The position numbers and the translations under genes were made by a program. Below are positions 17,370 through 26,919 of a stretch of 64,000 bases of DNA, piece by piece. How positions within the stretch are numbered: position 1 is the first letter of the stretch; each line of letters starts with the position of its first letter. The stretch covers positions 1-64,000 of the forward strand of contig DIUJ01000035.1 in the NCBI GenBank assembly GCA_002422315.1, read 5' to 3'. This DNA is from Bacteroidetes bacterium UBA6161 (GTDB lineage Bacteria > Bacteroidota > Bacteroidia > NS11-12g > UBA955). The notes under the pieces are model-generated. The model was not told the origin of the DNA, made no database searches, and was given only the letters and a program-made list of their open reading frames with translations.

Positions 17370-17390
17370 TAAATTGTTACAATTAACTAA

Positions 17391-19475
17391 ATGAAAAAAA
17401 ATATACTTTTACTGGCTACAATTTTTTTGCAAATATCATACTCATTTGCTCAGCACTCCTGCGGAATGGATCACGTTCATGAAAATTGGAGAAAGACAAC
17501 CCCAGAATATGCTAATTTAGAAAAAGCAGATACCTCTACCAGAGAAACCAACCGTAGAGCAAAACTTATTATTCCCATTGTTTTTCATGTATTGCACACA
17601 AACGGTCCTGAAAATATATCTAAAGAACAGATTTTAGACCAATTGCGAATATTAAATGAAGATTTTAGTAAAAGTAATGCCAATATTGCAAATATTCGAA
17701 ATACCGCAAATGCTCCATTCAGAAACATGGTAGCAGATATGGAAATAGAATTCAGGTTGGCAAAGATAGACCCCAATGGAAATTGTACAGACGGTATAAA
17801 CAGAATATACACTCCTGCCCATGTAAATGCTGGGGATAATGTAAAAGGTATTATACGTTGGAATGTAAACAAATATTTGAATGTATGGGTAGTGAGTACT
17901 ATAAACAACAACGACCCTACAGGCACAATACTTGGCTACGCAAATTTCCCATTTATGAATGCATCTACAGATGGAATAGTTATCCGTTCGGACTATATGG
18001 GAACAGTAGGAACTGGCAATGTGGGCCACGCTGGCAGAACACTTACCCATGAAGTGGGTCACTATATTGGTCTTTTCCATACTTTCCAAGGTGGATGCAC
18101 TGGCAATGGCGACCAAGTAAACGACACCCCTCCTGTGGCTTCTTCTTCTGTAAATGCAAGTTGCCCAGCAAATGGCAATAGCTGCCCTAGTTCTTCTACA
18201 CTTGATATGTGGGAAAACTACATGGATTACTCCAACGGAGGCTGCCAAGGCTTGTTTACAAATGGTCAAAAAAACAGGGCATTGTTTTTCTTTACCAATC
18301 CTCCGGCTGTGTCTAGCTCGCCAGACAGAAGAGTCTTAATCTCTGCTCAAAATTTAGTAGAAACAGGGGTTGAACCAAATTTTTCTCAAGCTCCTCTTGC
18401 TTACTTTTCAGCAGATAAAAATATAGTTTGCACAGATGAACCTGTTCAGTTTTTTGACAATTCTTGTAAAGGTCAAGTAAGTTCAAGAACATGGTTATTT
18501 GATGGTGCAAATGTTAGCCAATCTAGCCAACCAAACCCAACCATATCCTACTCCACTCCTGGCGTGTACAAAGTTACATTAAAAGTACAAAATACTTTTG
18601 GGAATACAGAAAGGGTGGAAAACAACTACATAAGGGTTTTACCTAAAGTAGCTTCTATTGCAGGTGTTGCAGAAAGTTTCGAAAATACTACCACTGTAAA
18701 TAACACACTTTGGTCTCAATTAAGCGGAGATGGAATGGGGAATTTTGAAGTACAATCCAATGCAGCATTTTTTGGCAGCAAATCTATCCTTGCAGAACTA
18801 AGCAAAACTGCAACAGGTACGAGATATATTATAGAATCACCTAGTATAAATCTAAAAGAAATTGGAAACCTAGATCCGAAAATTTCCTTTATGGTTGGCC
18901 ATGCAAGAAGAAACTCTAGCACTTTTGATATACTAAGGATTTATATTTCTAAAGACTGCGGCGCAACTTGGGAACAAAGATTGCAAAGAGTTAGTGGGCA
19001 ATTGGCTGGAAGACAAGGTTTCTTTGAAGGTTTTGTACCTTCTCAAAGCAGTGATTGGGTTCGTGTAACTTTAAACCTACTTGAGTACAGAGAAGAAACC
19101 AATGTAAGGGTAAGAATAGAAATTGAAGATGGTGGTGGAAACGACATGTATTTAGACGATATAAACATAAGTCAGTTTTTCACTTCCGTTCCAAATTTAT
19201 CTAAAAATATAGACTTTAGTATATCTCCAAACCCTGTAGACAATGGCGTTTTATCTATTCAATTGCTATCCTTAGAACTAAATAGCCCTATAGAAATAGA
19301 CTTAATAGATATAAATGGACGTAAAGTTGCCACTGTATTCAAAGGAAATACCGATTCAAAGGAGATTAACAAATCACTGAATTTAAACGAATTAAACCTT
19401 AACAAAGGGATTTATTTGATAAAAGTTAAAAGTTCTGACGGTGTATTAACTAAAAAAGTGATATTTGCGAACTAA
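17391..19475 (+). CDS. Secreted M43 (pappalysin-type) zinc metalloprotease with T9SS sorting domain
   Basis: A 694-aa secreted protease. The signal peptide ends YSFA|Q. The catalytic domain carries the metzincin motif HEVGHYIGLFH: His220 and His224 with catalytic Glu221, and third ligand His230. The Met-turn region is NYMDYSNGGCQGLFT. A PKD-like domain spans about residues 335-420 (QFFDNSCKGQVSSRTWLFDGA, STPGVYKVTLKV). A beta-sandwich region follows (about 425-605). The C-terminal about 75 residues form a type A sorting domain (ISPNPVDNGVLSIQLL, IDLIDINGRKVATVF, LNKGIYLIKV). It likely degrades extracellular protein; the actual substrate is unknown. Confidence 0.9.
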   Translation: MKKNILLLATIFLQISYSFAQHSCGMDHVHENWRKTTPEYANLEKADTSTRETNRRAKLIIPIVFHVLHTNGPENISKEQILDQLRILNEDFSKSNANIANIRNTANAPFRNMVADMEIEFRLAKIDPNGNCTDGINRIYTPAHVNAGDNVKGIIRWNVNKYLNVWVVSTINNNDPTGTILGYANFPFMNASTDGIVIRSDYMGTVGTGNVGHAGRTLTHEVGHYIGLFHTFQGGCTGNGDQVNDTPPVASSSVNASCPANGNSCPSSSTLDMWENYMDYSNGGCQGLFTNGQKNRALFFFTNPPAVSSSPDRRVLISAQNLVETGVEPNFSQAPLAYFSADKNIVCTDEPVQFFDNSCKGQVSSRTWLFDGANVSQSSQPNPTISYSTPGVYKVTLKVQNTFGNTERVENNYIRVLPKVASIAGVAESFENTTTVNNTLWSQLSGDGMGNFEVQSNAAFFGSKSILAELSKTATGTRYIIESPSINLKEIGNLDPKISFMVGHARRNSSTFDILRIYISKDCGATWEQRLQRVSGQLAGRQGFFEGFVPSQSSDWVRVTLNLLEYREETNVRVRIEIEDGGGNDMYLDDINISQFFTSVPNLSKNIDFSISPNPVDNGVLSIQLLSLELNSPIEIDLIDINGRKVATVFKGNTDSKEINKSLNLNELNLNKGIYLIKVKSSDGVLTKKVIFAN

Positions 19476-19504
19476 AGTTAAGTTTAGTTTCTAATATATA
19501 TCGA

Positions 19505-22021
19505 ATGTCAAAAAATTTAGTCATAGTAGAGTCGCCAGCAAAAGCAAAAACAATAGAAAAATTCCTAGGAAAAGATTATATGGTTAAGTCCAGTTTTGGC
19601 CATATTCGGGATTTGGATAAAGGAGACGATGCCATAGACCTAAAGAATAATTTCAAACCTAGATACATTGTTCCAAACGACAAAAAGAAAGTTGTAAAGG
19701 AGCTTAAAGAATTGGCTAAAAATGCTGAAATGGTATGGTTAGCATCGGACGAGGACCGAGAAGGGGAAGCCATTTCTTGGCATTTGTTCGAAGAACTAGG
19801 TCTTAAAAATGAAAAAACAAAACGAATAGTTTTTAACGAAATCACCAAACAGGCCATAGATAGAGCCATACAAAACCCTAGAGGAATAGACTATAATTTA
19901 GTAAATGCACAACAAGCAAGAAGAGTATTAGACCGCTTGGTTGGTTTTGAACTGTCTCCAATTCTTTGGAAAAAAGTTAAACCTTCCCTTTCTGCAGGTA
20001 GAGTACAAAGTGTTGCTGTTAAACTTGTGGTAGAAAGAGAGAGAGAAATAAGAGAATTCGACAGCAATTCAGACTTTAGAGTGGTGGCTATATTTAGTGC
20101 CAAAGGCAAAACCTTTAAAGCGGTATTAGACAAAAGATTTACGAGCCAAAAAGAAGCCCATGATTTTTTAGAAACCTGCAAAAATGCTGAATTTACCGTA
20201 AAAGCAGTAGATAAAAAACCAATCAAAAGAAGTCCTGCTGCCCCATTTACTACCAGTACCTTGCAGCAAGAAGCCTCTAGAAAGCTTAATTTCCCGGTGG
20301 GACTAACCATGCAAGTGGCACAAAAACTATACGAGGAAGGACATATTACCTACATGAGAACCGACTCTGTAAACCTTTCAGAAACTGCAATACAAGGCGC
20401 AATGAGTGCTATTAAAGCAGACTACGGCGACCAATACTCTCAAGTTAGAAAATACGCTACAAAATCTGCTGGTGCACAAGAAGCCCACGAAGCAATTAGG
20501 CCTACTTATTTCCAAAACCCAATTGCAGGAAGCAACGACAGAGAGAAAAAATTATATAGCTTAATTTGGAAAAGAGCAATTGCTTCTCAAATGGCAGATG
20601 CTCAAATAGAAAAAACAATTATTCAAATAGAGATAGGAAACAGCAAGTATAAATTTGTAGCAGAAGGCGAAGTTATCAAATTTGATGGTTTTCTAAAAGT
20701 ATACATAGAGTCTAGCGATGAAGAAGAAACAGAAGAAAGCTCAGATTTATTGCCAGCTGTTTCGATTCAAGACAAATTATATTTCTCAGAAATTAGAGCA
20801 GAAGAAAAATATAGCAGACCCCCTGCAAGATATACAGAAGCTAGCTTAGTAAAAAAACTAGAAGAATTGGGTATAGGGAGACCCTCTACCTACGCGCCAA
20901 CAATCTCTACAATACAAAAAAGGGAATATGTGGCAAAAGGAGAAAAGGAAGGTAGCCCAAGAACTTTGAATAATTTAATCTTAAAAGCTTCTGAAATAAA
21001 ACATGAAGTAAGTTCAGAAAAAACTGGTTCTGACAAAGGCAAACTTATCCCTACAGATATAGGAATGCTTGTAACCGATTTTTTATCTGAGCACTTTAAA
21101 TCTATTATGGACTATGGCTTTACTGCCAAAGTAGAAAAAGAGTTTGATGATATTGCACAAGGATTAAACGATTGGAGTAAAATGATTGATGGTTTTTATG
21201 GTCCTTTTCATAAGATTGTAGACTCTACCCTAGCAAATGCCCAAAAAGTAACAGGAGAGAGAGAACTAGGTACCGACCCAAAAACTGGTCTGCCTGTAAT
21301 AGCAAAAATGGGTAAATTTGGACCATACGTTCAACTAGGGGTGGCAGAAGAAGATAAAAAACCACAATATTCTAGCCTAAGAACTGGACAAAATTTAGAA
21401 AGTATTTCACTAGAAGAAGCATTAGAACTATTTAAACTTCCTAGAACTATAGGTGAATTTGAAGGAGAACCAATAGTTACCAATATTGGCAGATACGGAC
21501 CTTACTTGCTTTTTCAAACTAAATTCATTTCCCTACCAAGAGAACATGAACCGCTTTTGGTAAGCCTAGAAGAAGCTATTGCTGTAATTGAAAACAAAAG
21601 AAAAGAAGACGAAAATGCACCCAAATTACCCGTACTTTTAGGCGAATACAATGACAAGCCAATAGAAGTAAACAAAGGAAGATTTGGACCCTATATAAAA
21701 TACAATAGCAAATTTATTTCTATACCCAAAGCCGAAGATTTTATGAGCTTAAGCAAAGAAAGAGCCATAGAATTAATCCAATCTAAAACAAAAGAAGAAT
21801 CTGAAAAAGTGATTAAAACACTGGGTGAAAAAGGAGAATATGTGGTTCAAAAAGGTAAATATGGCCCATATTTGACCTTTAAAAAGAAGAATTTTAAACT
21901 AGACGATGGGGTAAATCCAGAAAGTTTGACTTTGGAACAAGTACAAGAAATTACTGGAAGCACTAAGCCTAGTAAAGCTAAACCAAAAGCCAAAGCTAAA
22001 ACCACAACCAAAAAAAAGTAA
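19505..22021 (+). CDS. topA: DNA topoisomerase I
   Basis: Type IA topoisomerase that relaxes negative supercoils. The Toprim domain starts at residue 4 (LVIVESPAKAKTIEKFLG) and includes ASDEDREGEAISWH. The catalytic Tyr283 sits in HITYMRTDSVNLS. In place of zinc fingers, the C-terminal third has repeated units marked G-K/R-F/Y-GPY (GKFGPYVQLG, GRYGPYLLFQ, GRFGPYIKYN, GKYGPYLTFK). The protein ends in a lysine/alanine-rich tail (SKAKPKAKAKTTTKKK) likely to bind DNA. Length (838) fits Bacteroidota TopA. A SirB1-like gene follows after 6 bases. Confidence 0.96.
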   Translation: MSKNLVIVESPAKAKTIEKFLGKDYMVKSSFGHIRDLDKGDDAIDLKNNFKPRYIVPNDKKKVVKELKELAKNAEMVWLASDEDREGEAISWHLFEELGLKNEKTKRIVFNEITKQAIDRAIQNPRGIDYNLVNAQQARRVLDRLVGFELSPILWKKVKPSLSAGRVQSVAVKLVVEREREIREFDSNSDFRVVAIFSAKGKTFKAVLDKRFTSQKEAHDFLETCKNAEFTVKAVDKKPIKRSPAAPFTTSTLQQEASRKLNFPVGLTMQVAQKLYEEGHITYMRTDSVNLSETAIQGAMSAIKADYGDQYSQVRKYATKSAGAQEAHEAIRPTYFQNPIAGSNDREKKLYSLIWKRAIASQMADAQIEKTIIQIEIGNSKYKFVAEGEVIKFDGFLKVYIESSDEEETEESSDLLPAVSIQDKLYFSEIRAEEKYSRPPARYTEASLVKKLEELGIGRPSTYAPTISTIQKREYVAKGEKEGSPRTLNNLILKASEIKHEVSSEKTGSDKGKLIPTDIGMLVTDFLSEHFKSIMDYGFTAKVEKEFDDIAQGLNDWSKMIDGFYGPFHKIVDSTLANAQKVTGERELGTDPKTGLPVIAKMGKFGPYVQLGVAEEDKKPQYSSLRTGQNLESISLEEALELFKLPRTIGEFEGEPIVTNIGRYGPYLLFQTKFISLPREHEPLLVSLEEAIAVIENKRKEDENAPKLPVLLGEYNDKPIEVNKGRFGPYIKYNSKFISIPKAEDFMSLSKERAIELIQSKTKEESEKVIKTLGEKGEYVVQKGKYGPYLTFKKKNFKLDDGVNPESLTLEQVQEITGSTKPSKAKPKAKAKTTTKKK

Positions 22022-22027
22022 TACAAG

Positions 22028-22927
22028 ATGGTTAGTCCTGAACTAAGTGCATTGCTCTATCTTTTGGACGACACCGATTTAGAGGTGAGAAAACAAGTTC
22101 ATGCAAGAATTATTGCAATGGGTACCGATGTTTTAGAAATTCTAAAAAGCAAATTGGACGAACCTCTTTCTGAAAACCTAGACAACATTTTTGTCCTAAA
22201 TGAACTTATTGACAAAATAGAGTTTGAAGATCTTAAAAGGGAAATAAAAACTTGGATAGCAAACCCCGAAGACTTGTTGTACGGCATGTGGCTTGGTTCT
22301 AAATTTTCTGGTTCTGAAGTAGAGTACAAAGAATTAAACCAGCAATTAGAAAGATTCAAATTAGAGGTTTGGCTTGAACTAAGATACGACCTTACCGCCT
22401 TAGAAAAAGTAAAAATTCTAAACTTTGTTTTGTTTAATCGTTTCGGATTCAAGGGTGATGAAAAAAATTTTTATAGTCCAGAAAACTGCTATTTACATAA
22501 AGTACTAAAAAACAAAAAAGGAAATCCTTTGAGTTTAAGTATTGTTTATGCCTTGGTTGCTCAAAAGCTATATATCCCTATTTACGGGGTAAATCTCCCC
22601 CAACATTTTGTATTAGCTTATTTAGATATTGCAGACCTACCTTCCCCTCGGGCCGATTCCAAAGGCTTGTCTTCCGTAGCTCCTACAGAAGCCCAAACCC
22701 TTTTTTATATCAATGCCTACAACAAAGGGGCAGTATTTGGCAGAAACCAAATAGATTTCTACCTTAGCGATATCAAAAAAGAATTGCTGCCTTTATATTA
22801 CAACCCCTGTTCCAATGCCATTATTTTAGAAAGATTTTTTAGAAATTTGCTTAATGCATACACCGTAAACAAAAACAGTTTTAAACAAAAACAAATTCAG
22901 GAAATATTAGAATTATTTATACATTAA
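22028..22927 (+). CDS. SirB1-like transglutaminase-core protein
   Basis: A 299-aa cytoplasmic protein resembling the SirB1/Transglut_core2 family. The recognisable part is CYLHKVLKNKKGNPLSLSIVYALVAQKLYIPIYGVNLPQHFVLAYLD (about residues 156-202): the GxPLSLS and NLPQHF blocks characterise the family, whose biochemical role is not established. The N-terminal about 90 residues are helical and repeat-like (LEVRKQVHARIIAMGTDVLEIL). It is 6 bases after topA and 4 bases before the lipoprotein gene, so it is probably co-transcribed with both. Confidence 0.75.
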   Translation: MVSPELSALLYLLDDTDLEVRKQVHARIIAMGTDVLEILKSKLDEPLSENLDNIFVLNELIDKIEFEDLKREIKTWIANPEDLLYGMWLGSKFSGSEVEYKELNQQLERFKLEVWLELRYDLTALEKVKILNFVLFNRFGFKGDEKNFYSPENCYLHKVLKNKKGNPLSLSIVYALVAQKLYIPIYGVNLPQHFVLAYLDIADLPSPRADSKGLSSVAPTEAQTLFYINAYNKGAVFGRNQIDFYLSDIKKELLPLYYNPCSNAIILERFFRNLLNAYTVNKNSFKQKQIQEILELFIH

Positions 22928-22931
22928 CACC

Positions 22932-23429
22932 ATGAAAAACAAACCTTTTGCAAGCTTTTTGGCAGTATCTAGCATCCTTCTTTTGAGTGCATGTAGCGCT
23001 TCAGAAAATACTGAACAAGAATGGAATAGCATTACAGAACAAGAAAATAATATAACTTTAGACTCTGCAACAACGCTTTACAAAGAATTCTTGCAAAAGC
23101 ACCCAAAATCTAGCCAAAGCCACAAGGCTATGTTTAGGCTTGCCAATACTCTAGCAAAGAACCGTAAACTAGAAGAGGCAGCTAAAATGTTCCAAGACTG
23201 CTACAGACAATACCCAGACAGCACCCACGCTGCTGATGCACTCTATTCTTCTGCCTTTTTACACGAACAGGTAGACAATAAAATAGCCATGGACCTTTAT
23301 AAACTCTTTATAAGATCATACCCCAACGACCAAAGAACAGCCCAAACCAAAGAGTACCTTAAATATGTAGGTAAAGATGCCGAATATATTTTAGAAGAAT
23401 TAAGAAAACAAGGTAAACTTAGCGAGTAA
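22932..23429 (+). CDS. TPR lipoprotein
   Basis: A 165-aa lipoprotein with lipobox L-S-A-C (Cys21). It carries two or three TPR-like helical pairs: ATTLYKEFLQKHPKSSQSHKAMFRLANTLAK, KLEEAAKMFQDCYRQYPDSTHAADALYS and AMDLYKLFIRSYPNDQRTAQT. The pattern resembles BamD and CpoB-type TPR proteins but it is too short to be BamD, which is at 117-965. It probably acts as a protein-protein adaptor in the periplasm. It ends the topA transcript, with a hairpin terminator about 190 bases downstream. Confidence 0.75.
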   Translation: MKNKPFASFLAVSSILLLSACSASENTEQEWNSITEQENNITLDSATTLYKEFLQKHPKSSQSHKAMFRLANTLAKNRKLEEAAKMFQDCYRQYPDSTHAADALYSSAFLHEQVDNKIAMDLYKLFIRSYPNDQRTAQTKEYLKYVGKDAEYILEELRKQGKLSE

Positions 23430-23524
23430 TACAAGTGCTTCCTTGTGCTAAAGCCATGCGGAGGAAAACATGCCAAAAAAACTCCTCTAATATTATTAGT
23501 TGAGGTAAAATGAATTCAAAGCCA

Positions 23525-23558
23525 TTTTAAAAGTCTTTTAAAGTCCTTTTAAAAATTC
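23525..23558 (+). repeat. Three tandem 11-12-base AT-rich units
   Basis: TTTTAAAAGTC (23525-23535), TTTTAAAGTCC (23536-23546) and TTTTAAAAATTC (23547-23558) are head-to-tail near-copies, spaced about one helical turn. Confidence 0.7.
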
Positions 23559-23754
23559 GCTCTCGCTCGAATCTTGCTAGTGAACTCTTTCTTTGCCTCT
23601 GGCATCTCTTACTTAACGCTTCAAGGGTTTTGAACCCTTGAAGCATTTTTAGTTTCAAATGAAATTTTTAAATTTATAAAAAGCTGAAAAAGCATTTTTA
23701 TTCAACACGCCATAGGCGGTATGCTAGCTAACTCGCAAGATGCGAGCGAGAGCG
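23558..23754. repeat. Widely spaced inverted repeat, 19 of 20 matching
   Basis: CGCTCTCGCTCGAATCTTGC at 23558-23577 is matched on the opposite strand by 23735-23754 with one mismatch. The arms enclose 157 bases that include the hairpin at 23618-23644. The arrangement looks like a small palindromic intergenic element or a decayed mobile element; no transposase is present. Confidence 0.75.
23618..23650 (+). terminator. Hairpin terminator after the TPR lipoprotein gene
   Basis: GCTTCAAGGGTT and AACCCTTGAAGC form a perfect 12-bp stem with loop TTG, followed by ATTTTT. It probably ends the topA / SirB1-like / lipoprotein transcript. Confidence 0.75.
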
Positions 23755-23881
23755 GGACCTTCCCTATTTTACTGTATAAAGCATAGTTGTAAAACTCTTC
23801 ACCAAACAGTAGTATATACTTAAACAAAACCACATGTTTGTTTGAAGATAAAAGCATATAATTGCCCCTACATACCAAAAC

Positions 23882-26800
23882 ATGAAAAAATCTTTACTTA
23901 CCTTATTCTTTTTAATTGTTCTTATACCCGCTAGCATAGCCCAGGAATGGCTTAACTCTTTGCCCAGTGATAAGCAAAATAATTTTTATGAGATTCAAAA
24001 ATCATTCGATAACTATTGGCAAAGCAAACCTAAGGAGAGGGGAACAGGATATAATGTGTACAAAAGGTGGGAGTGGTTTTGGGAACAAAGGGTAGATAGT
24101 GTTGGCAATTTCCCGCCAGCAAACCAAAACTATATGGAATGGCTGCGCTATTCTAAAAATTATAGCCAAAGAAGAAATATAGATATAGCCAACTGGAAAC
24201 CCATGGGGCCTACTACTACCCCAAGCGGATACAATGGCTTAGGAAGATTAAACTGCTTGGCTTTTCACCCTACAGATAGCAACACTTTTTGGGTAGGTAG
24301 CCCTAGTGGAGGGGTATGGAAAACCACGGACTTTGGCAAAACATGGAGTACGAGTACCGACCGAAACCCTGTACTAGGAGTTAGCAGTATATTGGTACAT
24401 CCTACCAACCCCGACACACTGTATATTGGAACTGGGGATGGAGACAGAGGCAGCCTATGGGGACTGAACAATGGTGGCCAAGGCGACAACAAAAGCGTGG
24501 GCGTTCTTGCCTCCTATGACGGGGGCGAAACTTGGAATACAACAGGATTATCGTGGGAACAGTCGGAATCATTTTTAATACGAAAAATGGTAATGCACCC
24601 TGATTTCCCCCACATTATACTATGCGCTAGTTCCAATGGAGTATACAAAACTGAAAATTCTGGTACAACTTGGACTAGGGTATCTACAGGATACTATATA
24701 GACATAGAATACATGCCCGGGAACCCAAATGTAGTATATGCGAGTACTTTCTCTACAAGCGGAAATGCAAGAGTGGTAAGATCACTAGATGGAGGAAATA
24801 CTTTTGGAGGAGTATACACTATAGCCAATGGTAGTAGAATAGAAATGGCGGTATGTCCTGCGCAGCCCGAACTACTTCAAATGCTTGTGGCACATAGAAC
24901 TGGCGGAAGACTAGAAGGAATATATGAGTCTACAGACTCTGGTACTACCTTCGTGAAAATATTTTCAGCTCCAAATATATTGCATAACAGTATAAATGGT
25001 TCGGGAACTACGGGGCAAGGTTGGTATGATTTAACTTACGAAATTTCACCAACTGATCCAACCCTTACTTATGCTGGCGGAGTAAATACTTGGCGCTCTA
25101 CAAACAAAGGAAGAAATTTTAACATAGTAAATTATTGGACAGGAAATGGTTCGAATGTACCAGTAGTGCATGCAGACAAACATTTTTTTACACACCATCC
25201 CATGAACCCTAATTTGTTTTTTGATTGCAACGATGGTGGTATTTATTTTACAAGAAACAGAGGTGCCTCTTGGACAGATATAAGCAATGGGCTAGATATT
25301 ACTCAAATGTATAGAATTGCCATTCACCCCGTAGATACCGGAGTGGTGCTAATAGGCACACAAGACAATGGAACAAGAATAAGAAGAAATGAAGCTTGGC
25401 GCGAAGCTACAGGTGGCGATGGAATGGATTGTGCCATAGACCCCATAAACCCTAACTATATGTATAGTACCTATGCTTATGGTGTTATTTACCGCTCCAA
25501 CAATGCCTTTGCTGGTGGCTTTGGAACTAGTACTATTTCCAACAATATACCTAATAGACCCCAAGGGGCATGGGTTACCCCAATAGCTATAGACCCAAAA
25601 AACTCTGGTACTATCTATGCCGGCTATTTTCAAGTGTATAAATCTACAGACTACGGCACAAGTTGGACAAGCATTTCGAATAATCTCGCCAATTCTACTC
25701 TCTTAAGAAATTTAACTATAGCTAAAAACAATACCAATATTATTTATGCAGGAGACTATACAGGAATATACAGAACCTGGAATGGCGGTGCAACATGGGA
25801 AAAAATTGTTTCTGCCATAGCTCCCATTACCAAAATAGAAACAGACCCAAATAACGATAGCATTATTTACTTTACCCATGCTGCTTATGTAGATGGTTAT
25901 AAGGTTCAGAAATTTAATGGATGCGATAGCGCTGCAAACAAAAGGCTTAGCAATATTTCTAAAAACCTTCCCAATATATCTGCCAATGCCATAGTATACC
26001 AAACCGGTAGCAATGAAGGCCTATACATAGGAACTGATTTAGGGGTTTTTTATACTAACAATTCGCTAACAGAGTGGGTTCCTTTTATGGAAAACTTGCC
26101 CAATGTTGTGGTTACAGACCTAGAAATAAATTACAGTGCAAATATCTTGTATGCAGGAACCTATGGCAGAGGAGTTTGGAAAAGCAACCTAGCAGAAGAA
26201 CCTAAGGCACTACCTGTTTTGTTGAGCTTTACCCCTGAACATAAAAGCATAAACATTAGCATAGATTCAACCTTAGAAATCACTTATTCAGAAAATGTAG
26301 TATTAGGAAATGGGAGTATTAAAATTTACCAAAACAATATCTTGTTTGATGAATTTCAAACCGATACAAATCTGATTGAGATAAAGAACAATATTGTAAA
26401 AATAACCCCAAGTAAACTTTTCGGATACAAAAAGGAGATTTCAGTATCTATTCCTTTTGGTTTTTTTACTGCTGAAAACGGTGTCCCTATACAAGGTATA
26501 AACAATGAGGAATGGAAGTTTACAACCATCGAAGCACCAAACCAAGACAACTTGGATCTCTTGTTTAATTTTTATCCAAATCCAGCTTCTAGCCTTGTAA
26601 GTGTTCAGTGTGAATCCTGCTTAGAAAAATATAAAGTAAAACTTATTCATAGCAATGGCAAAATTCTACAAGAAATAGAAAGTACACAAGCTAAAACAGA
26701 AATTCAACTTCTACCCTACTCTGCGGGTGTGTATATTTTACAAATAGAATACAAAGGAAAAAATGCTTACCACAAGATAATTTTACACAAGGGCATCTAG
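23882..26800 (+). CDS. Sortilin/BNR-repeat T9SS type A cargo protein
   Basis: A 972-aa secreted protein. The signal peptide ends ASIA|Q. Residues about 100-765 form a beta-propeller of the BNR/VPS10 (sortilin-like) type, with repeated S/T-x-D-x-G-x-T-W boxes: KTTDFGKTWST, SYDGGETWNT, KTENSGTTWTRV, YKSTDYGTSWTSI, YRTWNGGATWEKI. A bacterial Ig-like domain (SbsA type, LLSFTPEHKSINISIDSTLEITYSE) spans about 780-880. The last about 75 residues are a type A sorting domain (FNFYPNPASSLVSVQC, YSAGVYILQIEYKGK). Related proteins bind or cleave polysaccharide or bind protein; the function here is unknown. No promoter match was clear. Confidence 0.85.
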   Translation: MKKSLLTLFFLIVLIPASIAQEWLNSLPSDKQNNFYEIQKSFDNYWQSKPKERGTGYNVYKRWEWFWEQRVDSVGNFPPANQNYMEWLRYSKNYSQRRNIDIANWKPMGPTTTPSGYNGLGRLNCLAFHPTDSNTFWVGSPSGGVWKTTDFGKTWSTSTDRNPVLGVSSILVHPTNPDTLYIGTGDGDRGSLWGLNNGGQGDNKSVGVLASYDGGETWNTTGLSWEQSESFLIRKMVMHPDFPHIILCASSNGVYKTENSGTTWTRVSTGYYIDIEYMPGNPNVVYASTFSTSGNARVVRSLDGGNTFGGVYTIANGSRIEMAVCPAQPELLQMLVAHRTGGRLEGIYESTDSGTTFVKIFSAPNILHNSINGSGTTGQGWYDLTYEISPTDPTLTYAGGVNTWRSTNKGRNFNIVNYWTGNGSNVPVVHADKHFFTHHPMNPNLFFDCNDGGIYFTRNRGASWTDISNGLDITQMYRIAIHPVDTGVVLIGTQDNGTRIRRNEAWREATGGDGMDCAIDPINPNYMYSTYAYGVIYRSNNAFAGGFGTSTISNNIPNRPQGAWVTPIAIDPKNSGTIYAGYFQVYKSTDYGTSWTSISNNLANSTLLRNLTIAKNNTNIIYAGDYTGIYRTWNGGATWEKIVSAIAPITKIETDPNNDSIIYFTHAAYVDGYKVQKFNGCDSAANKRLSNISKNLPNISANAIVYQTGSNEGLYIGTDLGVFYTNNSLTEWVPFMENLPNVVVTDLEINYSANILYAGTYGRGVWKSNLAEEPKALPVLLSFTPEHKSINISIDSTLEITYSENVVLGNGSIKIYQNNILFDEFQTDTNLIEIKNNIVKITPSKLFGYKKEISVSIPFGFFTAENGVPIQGINNEEWKFTTIEAPNQDNLDLLFNFYPNPASSLVSVQCESCLEKYKVKLIHSNGKILQEIESTQAKTEIQLLPYSAGVYILQIEYKGKNAYHKIILHKGI

Positions 26801-26867
26801 TTTAGGATTAGCATAGCAGTTTATAGTTTCTAAGAAATAGTGTTTTTTGCGGCAAATGGGTTAACTT

Positions 26868-26898
26868 TTTGTTAATGTTCAAAATGATTTTAACTTTG
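26868..26898 (+). promoter_or_regulatory. Predicted promoter of panB
   Basis: TTTG (26868-26871) and TAACTTTG (26891-26898) fit the Bacteroidota -33 and -7 consensus with a 19-base spacer. Transcription would start about 18 bases before the GTG start. Confidence 0.65.
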
Positions 26899-26919
26899 TG
26901 GAATTAAAAAAATAAAAAC

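Larger units (their letters stand above)
23430..23881. other. Gene-free region with repeats and a terminator
   Basis: No reading frame of note. It holds three tandem 11-12-base units (TTTTAAA-rich, 23525-23558), two long arms of an inverted repeat (23558-23577 and 23735-23754) and a strong hairpin terminator between them. The arms are richer in GC than the surroundings. Confidence 0.7.

Noticed and set aside
17652..18269. Open frame of 205 residues on the minus strand
   Set aside because: It lies wholly inside the M43 protease gene, opposite its catalytic motif, and is a Cys/His/Tyr-rich shadow without any recognisable domain.
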